The notes beneath the pieces are model-generated. The model did no database searches and was not told the DNA's origin. It saw only the letters and a program-made list of their open reading frames with translations. Made by a program: the position numbers and the translations under genes. From positions 682,001 through 746,000 of the forward strand of contig CAVZLL010000001.1 in NCBI GenBank assembly GCA_963776225.1: 64,000 nt of DNA, in the 5' to 3' direction. Position 1 is the first letter of the stretch; each line of letters begins with the position of its first letter. This DNA is from Bog-756 sp963776225 (GTDB lineage: Bacteria > Actinomycetota > Acidimicrobiia > Acidimicrobiales > RAAP-2). Positions 33,887 through 40,824 of this stretch are shown one piece after another.

Positions 33887-34414
33887 ATGGAAGCGGACCG
33901 GTCGACCCCTCGACCCGCCGAGCTCCTGCGCTCGGCCCTGTCCTGCGCGTCCTCGGTGATCCACCTGTTCGCCGGCCGGCACCTGCATCTGTCGCGCGCC
34001 CGGCTCGGCACGCGGATCGCACTCCCCGACGGTCGCACCTACAGCGTCTTCCGGGAGTCCTCGGCCGACCCGTCCGGGACGGGTGGTGATCCGGTGACGC
34101 TCGCGGTGTGGTTCCACCTGCGGTGGATCCCGCCCGGAGCGTCGGTCAGGCGCTGGTTCTTCGAGCGGCTCTGCATCCTGAACACCCTGCTCTTCGGCGG
34201 ATTCCCGGGGTACCTGGTCAAGCTCTGGATGGTCGCTCCGCCGACCTCGGACTATGCCGGGTTGTACTCGTGGGCGTCGGCAGGAGAGGCGGAGCACTAC
34301 GCGCGTTACATCACCGCGGTCCTGGCTCCGCTCTCGCTCCCCGGATCGGTCGGCGCGCGGGTCCTGGGCGACTCGACGCTGGATGCATACCTGCGGGAGC
34401 ACGCTGCCGGTTGA
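33887..34414 (+). CDS. Unknown protein linked to the arc operon
   Basis: 175 residues, three bases after arcC. It has VIHLFAGRHLHLSRARLG, VWFHLRWIPPGASVRRWFFERL, FGGFPGYLVKLWM and GLYSWASAGEAEHYARYI. Aromatic-rich strand-helix pattern resembles the dimeric alpha/beta-barrel (monooxygenase-like or YdhR-like) fold; that is a guess from pattern. It is probably the fourth gene of the arc operon and ends before the leader-RNA promoter. Confidence 0.65.
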   Translation: MEADRSTPRPAELLRSALSCASSVIHLFAGRHLHLSRARLGTRIALPDGRTYSVFRESSADPSGTGGDPVTLAVWFHLRWIPPGASVRRWFFERLCILNTLLFGGFPGYLVKLWMVAPPTSDYAGLYSWASAGEAEHYARYITAVLAPLSLPGSVGARVLGDSTLDAYLREHAAG

Positions 34415-34446
34415 GCGGTGCTGCCGGCCGTCCTGGACGTCTGGCT

Positions 34447-34489
34447 GGGACCTTCGACTCTTTCGCAGCGGAGGGGCGAGGCGTAGGGT
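34447..34489 (+). promoter_or_regulatory. DosR/DevR-like box and -10 element of the leader RNA
   Basis: GGGACCTTCGACTCTT (34447-34462) and TAGGGT (34484-34489), 21 nt apart. The expected transcript starts near 34496. This is the same arrangement as before arcA, the erythromycin-esterase gene and the permease. Confidence 0.6.
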
Positions 34490-34529
34490 GGCGTTGAGGG
34501 ACCGAAGGTGGTCCCGAAAGGAGGCGCTT

Positions 34530-34559
34530 ATGCTGAGACGCAGAGGTGACCCGTTCTGA
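34530..34559 (+). CDS. Nine-residue leader peptide
   Basis: ATG at 34530 follows AAAGGAGG with 5-nt spacing and encodes MLRRRGDPF then TGA. Three Arg codons in a row are AGA, CGC, AGA. The ribosome-binding site is the best in the region, so translation is expected. The Arg run next to an arginine-degradation operon suggests arginine or charged tRNA-Arg sensing, which is inference. Confidence 0.45.
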   Translation: MLRRRGDPF

Positions 34560-34692
34560 GACCGAGTGGCGAACGGCCGTTGGCCGATCAGTCGAGAGCA
34601 AGCAGCTCGCAGTGGGAGCGCTTCTAACGGCAAGGGCACGGATGCCCCGCTGATTCCGGGTCGTCGCCATCAGGTCCCAGAGAAAGCCTAGG

Positions 34693-34737
34693 AAAACGCC
34701 CGATCCCCGCCGACCTGTGGGACGGGCGTTTTTCCTT
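34693..34737 (+). terminator. Rho-independent terminator or attenuator before the M50 gene
   Basis: AAAACGCCCG (34693-34702) pairs perfectly with CGGGCGTTTT (34723-34732). The inner TCCC / GGGA pair extends the stem by four past a bulged A. A TTTTTCCTTT tract follows. It is one of the few terminators here with a real U tract. Confidence 0.8.
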
Positions 34738-34784
34738 TGGCGTGTGCAGGTGGGCCCGCGCCATGAGAACCGGGAAGGACGAAG

Positions 34785-35936
34785 ATGGGCCAGAACATAC
34801 GGATCGGCAGGATCGCCGGCATCCCGATCGGCCTCAACTGGAGCGTGCTGTTCATCTTCTCCCTCTTCGCCTGGGAGCTCGCCGATCTGATCCTGCCGGC
34901 GGACCACCCGCACGATTCGGTGGCCGTCTACTGGGCGGTCGGGATCGTGACGACCATCCTCCTGTTCGTCTCCCTCCTCGGTCACGAGGTGGCGCACGCG
35001 GTCGTGGCCAAACGGAACGGGATCGGGGTCCGGCGCATCACCCTCTGGCTGTTCGGTGGCGTCTCCGAGCTGGAGAGCGATGCCCTCACCCCGGGAGCCG
35101 ACTTCCGCATCGCAGTGGTCGGTCCGCTGACCAGCTTCGCGTTGGCGGGTCTCTTCGGCCTGCTCGTGCTCCTGTTGCACCAGGTGGGCGACGGCGCTGG
35201 AGTCGTCGCGAGCGCCCTCGGGTGGCTTGCCTGGATCAACCTGTTCCTCGGAGGGTTCAATCTCATCCCGGCCGCGCCGCTTGACGGAGGACGGGTACTG
35301 CGAGCCGCCCTCTGGAAGCGCAGCGGCGATCGGATCCGCGCCGCCACCTCGGCCGCACGGGTGGGCCAGGCCTTCGGGTACGTCCTGGTCGGCCTCGGGG
35401 TGCTCGAGTTCTTCACGGTGAGCGTCCTCGGCCTCTGGTTCGTCCTCCTCGGCTGGTTCCTCCTTTCGGCGGCGCGGGGCGAGGAGCGGGCCGCGGTCAT
35501 GAGGGACTCCCTCGCCGACGTCCACGTCCGCGACATCATGACCCCCCACCCGACCACGTTCGACCCGTCGATGACCGTGGCGGACCTGTTCGAGAACCAC
35601 TTCTTCGGCTACCACTTCAGCTCCTACCCGCTGGTCGGGGTCAACGGCCGGGTCGAAGGGTTGACCAGCATGAGGAGGCTTCGTCACGTCCCTCCCCATC
35701 TGCGCCCGACGACCCGTCTGATCGAGACCGCCTCGCCCGTGTCCGAGGTGGCGGTGGGGTCCCCGGGTCAGCCCGTCGCCGAGCTCCTGCAGCGCATGGA
35801 GGCCTCGCCGGATGGCAGAGCGATGGTGCTCGACGACTCCGGCCGGCTGGTCGGGATCGTCTCCCCGAGCGACGTCGCCCGGTACGTGCAGGTCTCCATG
35901 CTGCACTCCCAGGGCCGCACCTCGCCGCGGAGCTGA
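34785..35936 (+). CDS. M50 (site-2-type) membrane metalloprotease with two CBS domains
   Basis: 383 residues. The zinc motif is HEVAH (His67, Glu68, His71) in helix 2; the third ligand is Asp167 in NLIPAAPLDGGR. The N-terminal ~230 residues form about six helices. The C-terminal ~130 hold two CBS repeats (VRDIMTPHPTTFDPSMTV and MVLDDSGRLVGIVSPSDVARYV), which bind adenosyl nucleotides. The order M50-CBS matches Rv2625c of M. tuberculosis, a DosR-regulon gene, in length and domains. GGAAGGACGAAG precedes the ATG. Intramembrane proteolysis of a regulator under energy stress is likely. Confidence 0.9.
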   Translation: MGQNIRIGRIAGIPIGLNWSVLFIFSLFAWELADLILPADHPHDSVAVYWAVGIVTTILLFVSLLGHEVAHAVVAKRNGIGVRRITLWLFGGVSELESDALTPGADFRIAVVGPLTSFALAGLFGLLVLLLHQVGDGAGVVASALGWLAWINLFLGGFNLIPAAPLDGGRVLRAALWKRSGDRIRAATSAARVGQAFGYVLVGLGVLEFFTVSVLGLWFVLLGWFLLSAARGEERAAVMRDSLADVHVRDIMTPHPTTFDPSMTVADLFENHFFGYHFSSYPLVGVNGRVEGLTSMRRLRHVPPHLRPTTRLIETASPVSEVAVGSPGQPVAELLQRMEASPDGRAMVLDDSGRLVGIVSPSDVARYVQVSMLHSQGRTSPRS

Positions 35937-35973
35937 CGCCCAGGGGGACCGGGAAGTGCTCTGACCGACCGAC

Positions 35974-36016
35974 GGGACCTTCTCCCCTGGCGGAGGACCG
36001 GCCCGGGGGCGAGAGT
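35974..36016 (+). promoter_or_regulatory. DosR/DevR-like box and -10 element of the erythromycin-esterase-like gene
   Basis: GGGACCTTCTCCCCTG (35974-35989) and GAGAGT (36011-36016), 21 nt apart. The -10 ends 6 nt before the ATG at 36023, so the message is probably leaderless. Confidence 0.55.
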
Positions 36017-36022
36017 AACGGT

Positions 36023-37366
36023 ATGGCAGTCGACGGATCGGTGGACGGTGCGGCCCGGCTGGTCGGTGCCGTCCGGCCGGTGACGGGTGCGGTGGGGGAC
36101 TACGACGGGCTGCTCGACCTGATCGGCGACCGCCGGCTGGTCCTGATCGGGGAGGCGTCCCACGGGACGCACGAGTTCTACCGCGAGCGGGCCCGGATCA
36201 CCCGCCGACTGATCGACGAGTGCGGGTTCACCGTGGTGGCGGTCGAAGGGGACTGGCCCGACGCATACCGGGTGAACCGTTACGTCATGGGCATCTCGGG
36301 CGATCGCGATGCCGAGTCGGCACTCCGGGGCTTCCGCCGCTTTCCGGCCTGGATGTGGCGGAACCGGGACGTCCTCCACTTCGTGCAGTGGCTGCGGGCG
36401 CACAATGACGCGGAGGTCTATCCGGCCCGCAAGGTCCGGTTCTACGGACTCGACCTCTACAGTCTTCGGACCTCGATCGAAGCGGTGATCGGCTACCTCG
36501 ACGGGGTGGATCCCGCCGAGGCGGCCAGGGCGCGGGCACGGTACTCGTGCTTCGATCATGTCGGTGCCGATGGCCAGGCCTACGGGTACGCCGTGGCAAT
36601 GCGGGGTGCGGCACCCTGCGAGGACGAGGCGGTCTCACAGCTGGTGGAGCTGCGGCGCCGTGCCGGCGCGTACCTGCGGCGGGACGGCTGGGTGGCCGAG
36701 GACGAGCAGTTCTACGCGGAGCAGAACGCGCGCCTGGTGTGCGATGCCGAGGAGTACTACCACCAGATGTACCGCGCCGAGGTGTCGTCCTGGAACCTCC
36801 GGGACCGGCACATGGCCGGCACCCTGGACGCCCTGACCTCCCACTTCGATTCCCGATCCGAGTCCAAGAAGATCGTGGTGTGGGAGCACAATTCCCACGT
36901 CGGGGACGCCCGCGCCACGGCGATGGGGGCACGGGGGGAGCTCAACGTCGGTCAGCTGGTCCGTCAGCGTTACGCGGGGGATGCGGCGCTCATCGGCCTG
37001 ACCACCTACGACGGACGGGTGAGCGCGGCATCGGACTGGGGGGCGCCGGTCGAGCGCAAGCGGGTGCGTCCCGCCCGCCCGGGAAGCCACGAGGATCTCC
37101 TGCACGCGGTCGGCCTCCCCCAGTTCTGGCTCTCGACTGCGGACGGCACGATCCGTGACGAGCTGTCCCTTCCGCGGCTCGAGCGGGCGATCGGGGTGAT
37201 CTACCGGCCCGAGACGGAGCTCCAGAGCCACTACTTCGAGGCGAACCTCGCCCGGCAGTTCGACGCGGTGATCCATCTCGACCGTACGCGCGCGCTCGAG
37301 CCTCTGGAGCGCAACGCGCTCTGGGACCAGGGCGAGCCTGCAGAGACCTTCCCAACCGGGATGTGA
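36023..37366 (+). CDS. Erythromycin esterase-like protein
   Basis: 447 residues. The family active-site pieces are present: LIGEASHGTHEFYRER (Glu and His), VAVEGDWPDAYRVNRYV, WEHNSHVGDARATAMG. Paralogues such as Rv2030c carry this domain; hydrolysis of macrolides is only known for a subset (Ere), so antibiotic resistance should not be assumed. Its partner phosphoribosyltransferase starts 2 bp after the stop. In M. tuberculosis the two domains are fused in the DosR-regulon protein Rv2030c, with the transferase first. Confidence 0.88.
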   Translation: MAVDGSVDGAARLVGAVRPVTGAVGDYDGLLDLIGDRRLVLIGEASHGTHEFYRERARITRRLIDECGFTVVAVEGDWPDAYRVNRYVMGISGDRDAESALRGFRRFPAWMWRNRDVLHFVQWLRAHNDAEVYPARKVRFYGLDLYSLRTSIEAVIGYLDGVDPAEAARARARYSCFDHVGADGQAYGYAVAMRGAAPCEDEAVSQLVELRRRAGAYLRRDGWVAEDEQFYAEQNARLVCDAEEYYHQMYRAEVSSWNLRDRHMAGTLDALTSHFDSRSESKKIVVWEHNSHVGDARATAMGARGELNVGQLVRQRYAGDAALIGLTTYDGRVSAASDWGAPVERKRVRPARPGSHEDLLHAVGLPQFWLSTADGTIRDELSLPRLERAIGVIYRPETELQSHYFEANLARQFDAVIHLDRTRALEPLERNALWDQGEPAETFPTGM

Positions 37367-37367
37367 G

Positions 37368-38042
37368 ATGACCGGCATCCCGACCGGTCGGAGGCTCATC
37401 TTCCGGGACCGCCGCGAAGCCGGGCGACTGCTGGGCGAACGGCTCTTGCCGCTGCGGGAGGAACGGCCGGTGGTCCTCGCCCTCCCGCGCGGTGGGGTTC
37501 CCGTGGGCGCAGAGGTGGCGGCCGCCCTCCACGCGCCGCTCGACGTGATCGTGGTCCGCAAGCTCGGGATCCCGTTCCATCCGGAGCTGGGATTCGGCGC
37601 CATCGGAGAGGGCGGGGTCCGCGTGCTCGACCACGACCTCATCCGCCGGGTCGGCCTCACCGACCGGGACGTCGCGCAGGTCGAGCGGAATGAGCGCGTG
37701 GAGCTGGCTCGCCGCGTCGAGCGCTATCGCGGGGACCGGCCGCCGGTCCCGGTCGAGGGTCGGACCGTTGTGATCGTCGACGACGGCCTCGCCACCGGCG
37801 CCACGGCCGGTGCGGCCGTGCGGGTCGCCCGGGCCCACGGGGCACGGCGGGTCGTCGTGGCGGTGCCGGTCGCGCCACGGGAGACCGTCCTGCAGCTCCG
37901 GTCGGAGGCGGACCAGGTGGTGAGTCTGGTCGTCCCGCCCCGGTTCCTCGCCGTCGGTCACTGGTATGACAACTTCGCACCGACCGCCGACGACGAGGTG
38001 GCCGAACTGCTCGGAGGGGGCGGTGACCCGGAGGTGCCGTGA
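37368..38042 (+). CDS. Phosphoribosyltransferase-domain protein
   Basis: 224 residues. The PRPP-binding loop is TVVIVDDGLATGATAGAAV, the diphosphate loop VLALPRGGVPVGAEVA. IVVRKLGIPFHPELGFGAIGEGG is typical of the phosphoribosyltransferases found next to erythromycin-esterase domains. Substrate base unknown. One-base gap to the esterase-like gene suggests a coupled pair corresponding to the two halves of Rv2030c. Confidence 0.88.
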   Translation: MTGIPTGRRLIFRDRREAGRLLGERLLPLREERPVVLALPRGGVPVGAEVAAALHAPLDVIVVRKLGIPFHPELGFGAIGEGGVRVLDHDLIRRVGLTDRDVAQVERNERVELARRVERYRGDRPPVPVEGRTVVIVDDGLATGATAGAAVRVARAHGARRVVVAVPVAPRETVLQLRSEADQVVSLVVPPRFLAVGHWYDNFAPTADDEVAELLGGGGDPEVP

Positions 38043-38144
38043 GGAACTGGTGCCCGAGATCAGCTTCCGCCCGGGCCGGCGGTGCCCCGGATGCCCGATC
38101 GCCCGGCGGGGCTGGGACCCGGCCCGTACCGTCCAGCGGACCTG

Positions 38145-38188
38145 AGGACCTTCGACCCTGTTTCGGACCGCCGTCCGGCCGTCATAGT
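38145..38188 (+). promoter_or_regulatory. DosR/DevR-like box and -10 element of the APC permease
   Basis: AGGACCTTCGACCCTG (38145-38160) and CATAGT (38183-38188), 22 nt apart. A weaker GGGACCCGGCCCGT (38114-38127) lies about three helical turns upstream. The start codon is 51 nt after the -10 and has GAAAGGAG. Confidence 0.55.
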
Positions 38189-38238
38189 TCGGTAGAGGAC
38201 CGTCTTCACGGAAGAACGTCGGGCGAAAGGAGTTCCTC

Positions 38239-39702
38239 ATGTCATTGATCGGCGAGCGGCCGGTGACCGAAGAGGCACCGGTCCAGAAGGAGCCCCCCGA
38301 CCAGGCGCTCTCCCCGCGCAACCGGGAGAAGGCCCACGCGCTCGGATTGACCTCGGCGACCGGGCTGGTCATCGGGAGCATCGTCGGGACCGGTGTGTTC
38401 ACCATGCCCGCCGTGATCGCCGGCGCGGGCACCATGGGGATCATCGTCCTCGGGGTGATCGCGGTCGGGGCGATGCTCCTCGCGGTGCTCTTCGGTCAGC
38501 TCACCAGACGGGTGCCGAACAGCGACGGCGGTCTGTACGCCTACTCGCGGCACGAGTTCGGTGACTTCGCCGGGTACCTGGTCGGTTGGTGCTATTGGGT
38601 CCAGTCCTGGGCGGGCAACGCGGCCATCGTCTCATCATGGGTGTTCTACGTGGACGCCCTCTTCGGATGGGGCCACAACACCGGCATGGAGAATTGGATG
38701 ATCGCGATGGTCGGTCTGTGGGTGCCGGCAATCGTCAACCTGGTCGGGATCCGCCAGATGGCCTGGTTCCAGAACGTCACCGTCGTGCTCAAGTTCCTGC
38801 CCCTGCTGTTCGTGGGTGTCGTGGGATGGTTCTTCGTGACCTCCGCCAACTTCGGGCCGTTCAACGCCTCCGGGGGAAGCCTGTATTCCGGCATCGGCAT
38901 CGCCGCCGGGGTGGCACTCTTCTCCTTCATCGGGGTCGAGGCGGCCGCCATCACCGCCAAGCGGGTGAAGAACCCCCGGGTGAACGTCGGACGTGCCTCC
39001 GTCCTCGGCACCGCCCTCAGCGCCGTCCTCTACGTGCTGGTCACCGCGGCGGTGATGGGGCTCGTGTCGCACCGCGCCCTGGTCAACAACGGCTCGCCCT
39101 TCGTCAACGCCTTCCAGTCGATCTTCCCGCACGAGGCGTGGGCAGGGAAGTTCATCGCAGCGATCGCGGTGGTGTCCGGCATCGGGGCCCTCAACGGCTG
39201 GACCCTCATCGTGACCGAGACCTCCCGGGCCATCGCCCAGGACGATCTCTTCCCCCGGCCGTTCGCCTGGGTGGACTCGAGGAACACCGCCTGGTTCGGC
39301 ATCCTGGTGGGGACGGCGCTCCCGTCGTTGCTCATGCTGTGGCGGTACACGACGAGCTCCGGGCTCACCGTCTTCACCTACCTGGTCGACCTCACCGTGG
39401 TCACGGTGGCCATCCCGTACTTCATGTCGGCGATCGCCCAGCTCACCTACCTGCTCTCCGGTCGCCGGCGTGTCCAGGGGTGGCTCCTCGCCCGCGATCT
39501 GTCGGTCGCCGGTGCGAGCGTTCTGTTCTCGATGTGGGTGACCTTCGCTTCCGGATACCAGGTCGTGTACCAGGCGCTGGTGGTGATCCTTGCCGGACTG
39601 GTCCTGTTCGCCTTCCTGAACGCCCGCCGCGAGCGTCTCGGCGAGACGAGCGAACCGGTGGATCTCCCGGAGCAGGATCCGGCCCTGACGCAGTCGAACT
39701 GA
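38239..39702 (+). CDS. APC-superfamily amino-acid permease, candidate arginine/ornithine antiporter
   Basis: 487 residues, about 12 helices. GLVIGSIVGTGVFTMPAVI in helix 1 is the APC substrate/sodium-independent loop; GVALFSFIGVEAAAITAKRVKNP in helix 6 is the other substrate segment. The family pattern is that of basic-amino-acid antiporters (ArcD/AdiC/LysI-like). It shares the DosR-like promoter with the arc genes and no other ArcD is visible, so import of arginine and export of ornithine is the likely role. A lysine or glutamate antiport cannot be excluded. Confidence 0.82.
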   Translation: MSLIGERPVTEEAPVQKEPPDQALSPRNREKAHALGLTSATGLVIGSIVGTGVFTMPAVIAGAGTMGIIVLGVIAVGAMLLAVLFGQLTRRVPNSDGGLYAYSRHEFGDFAGYLVGWCYWVQSWAGNAAIVSSWVFYVDALFGWGHNTGMENWMIAMVGLWVPAIVNLVGIRQMAWFQNVTVVLKFLPLLFVGVVGWFFVTSANFGPFNASGGSLYSGIGIAAGVALFSFIGVEAAAITAKRVKNPRVNVGRASVLGTALSAVLYVLVTAAVMGLVSHRALVNNGSPFVNAFQSIFPHEAWAGKFIAAIAVVSGIGALNGWTLIVTETSRAIAQDDLFPRPFAWVDSRNTAWFGILVGTALPSLLMLWRYTTSSGLTVFTYLVDLTVVTVAIPYFMSAIAQLTYLLSGRRRVQGWLLARDLSVAGASVLFSMWVTFASGYQVVYQALVVILAGLVLFAFLNARRERLGETSEPVDLPEQDPALTQSN

Positions 39703-39747
39703 CCACGGCCGGAGAGGTCGCGGGAACGAGCGGAGGAGGACCGTCCG

Positions 39748-39978
39748 ATGCAACAGAGCGATGTCATCGCAGAGGTCGTGCGGAGGTGGGTAACCGAGGT
39801 GCTACCCGGTCAGCTGTCCACTGCCGACCAGGCGGTCTGCATGGCGACCGCGTCGTACGAATCCGGGACCCCCATCCCGACCGTCTGCAGAGAGGTGACT
39901 GAATTCGTCAACTGCCGGGTGCAACATCCGGCGTATCGGGGAGGGGACGGACATGCGCTGGTCCTCCTGGCTTCGTAG
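39748..39978 (+). CDS. Small unknown protein
   Basis: 76 residues; GCGGAGGAGGACCG precedes the ATG. The sequence is helical at first (SDVIAEVVRRWVTEVLPG) with ATASYESGTPIPTVCREVTEFV and a Cys pair. It overlaps the next gene by 26 bp. I do not recognise it. Confidence 0.5.
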   Translation: MQQSDVIAEVVRRWVTEVLPGQLSTADQAVCMATASYESGTPIPTVCREVTEFVNCRVQHPAYRGGDGHALVLLAS

Positions 39979-40468
39979 GTGCGGCCGGGCGCTGATGATG
40001 CCCGCTGACGATCCCTGCGTCCCCGAAGCGGGCGCGGTGGCACTGGAGTGCGAGGCCTACCTCACCGGCGAGCTGGTCGAGCTCCGGAGGGCACGACGGC
40101 AGTACGTCCTCCCGTGGGAGTGGACCAACCTCCTCGCCCACGGGTCGGAGGACGCGCTGCGTACCTGTGCCGAGGCGAATGGTCTTCGGTCCCCGCCCCC
40201 TGTGGTGGCTGCCGACGGTGTCTGGGAAGCGGCCCGCTCCTACACAGCATCCCGGCTGCTCGGCCTCGTCGGTAGCGGTCGATCGCTGGCGGACCTCCAA
40301 CGCAGGGTCCTCGTGCCCGTGGAGCTGTGCATGGCCTCGGACGGGCGGGCGGACTGGTGGCGGCCGAGTGAGTGGGTCATGGAGATCGAGTCCGCCCTCG
40401 ACAGCGAGCGCCGAGCTCCAGGGGGTGCCGTCCACCGGGGATCCGAGCGTGAGCAAACCCGGCATTGA
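39953..40468 (+). CDS. Unknown protein
   Basis: 171 residues from an ATG at 39953 inside the preceding gene. It has VALECEAYLTGELVELRRARRQYVLPWEWTNLLAHG, SYTASRLLGLVGSGRSLADLQRRVLVPVEL and RADWWRPSEWVMEIESAL. Mostly helical, no signal peptide, no known family seen. It is probably in one transcript with the small genes on each side. Confidence 0.5.
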   Translation: MRWSSWLRRCGRALMMPADDPCVPEAGAVALECEAYLTGELVELRRARRQYVLPWEWTNLLAHGSEDALRTCAEANGLRSPPPVVAADGVWEAARSYTASRLLGLVGSGRSLADLQRRVLVPVELCMASDGRADWWRPSEWVMEIESALDSERRAPGGAVHRGSEREQTRH

Positions 40469-40502
40469 ACGAATCGAGAGGGATCCACGAGGGAGAGAGC
40501 GC

Positions 40503-40751
40503 ATGAGCGCATGTGCCGTCGCAGGCGGGCCGATCGGTCCCCGGATGATCACGGGACCCAGAGGAGGGACGGCCCCGTCGGACTTCGTCGAAGCGATGAT
40601 CAACCGTGTCACGGAACTGGCGTTCGAGCTCGCCGACCATCGGCCCGAGCCCTCCGACGGGGGGAGCTGGATCTCGTTCGATGCCGCCCTCTGCGGGTTG
40701 CACAATGCGATGATCGCACTCGAGGAGCTCTCGCAGCGGACTGCCTCGTGA
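40503..40751 (+). CDS. Small unknown protein
   Basis: 82 residues; GGGAGAGAGC precedes the ATG at 40503. TAPSDFVEAMINRVTELAFELADH and GSWISFDAALCGLHNAMIALEELS form two amphipathic helices. It may be a helper of the two unknown genes upstream. Confidence 0.5.
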   Translation: MSACAVAGGPIGPRMITGPRGGTAPSDFVEAMINRVTELAFELADHRPEPSDGGSWISFDAALCGLHNAMIALEELSQRTAS

Positions 40752-40793
40752 TCCCGATGGGCCCGGGTTCGCCGGTCGGCGGGAGGGGCTCCG

Positions 40794-40799
40794 TATAGT
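40794..40799 (+). promoter_or_regulatory. -10 element (TATAGT) before the ABC exporter
   Basis: TATAGT lies 25 nt before the GTG start at 40825. The position where a DosR-like box would sit reads ATGGGCCCGGGTTCGC and does not match well, so this promoter is not counted in that set. Confidence 0.5.
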
Positions 40800-40824
40800 T
40801 CCTGCCCGGACGAGGAGGTCGTCG

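Larger units (their letters stand above)
34496..34737 (+). ncRNA. Structured leader or small RNA with peptide and terminator
   Basis: From the expected start near 34496 the RNA begins with a hairpin GGGACC-GAAGGT-GGTCCC (34498-34515), directly before AAAGGAGG and a 9-codon open frame. It then holds several small stems, such as GGGCA-CGGA-TGCCC and GAGC-AAGCA-GCTC. A longer-range ATCAG ... CTGAT pairing may enclose them. A strong terminator ends it at about 34735. The M50 gene begins 48 bp later with no other promoter visible, so the RNA may be an attenuating leader, a stand-alone small RNA, or both. No known riboswitch class was recognised. Confidence 0.55.

Noticed and set aside
34498..34515. 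GGGACC...GGTCCC as a fifth DosR-like box
   Set aside because: The arms are separated by 6 bp and it lies downstream of the -10, inside the RNA. A transcript hairpin is the better reading.
34496..34737. Known riboswitch or SRP/6S/tmRNA
   Set aside because: I could not match it to conserved cores I know (cobalamin box, ydaO, M-box, SRP GGAA tetraloop domain, tmRNA tRNA-like end).
36023..37366. Macrolide resistance gene
   Set aside because: The esterase-like family is wide and mostly not linked to resistance. Context points to a stress role, so no resistance claim is made.
40757..40799. DosR-like box before the ABC exporter
   Set aside because: A TATAGT -10 is present, but the expected box position reads ATGGGCCCGGGTTCGC and lacks the ACCTTC core.
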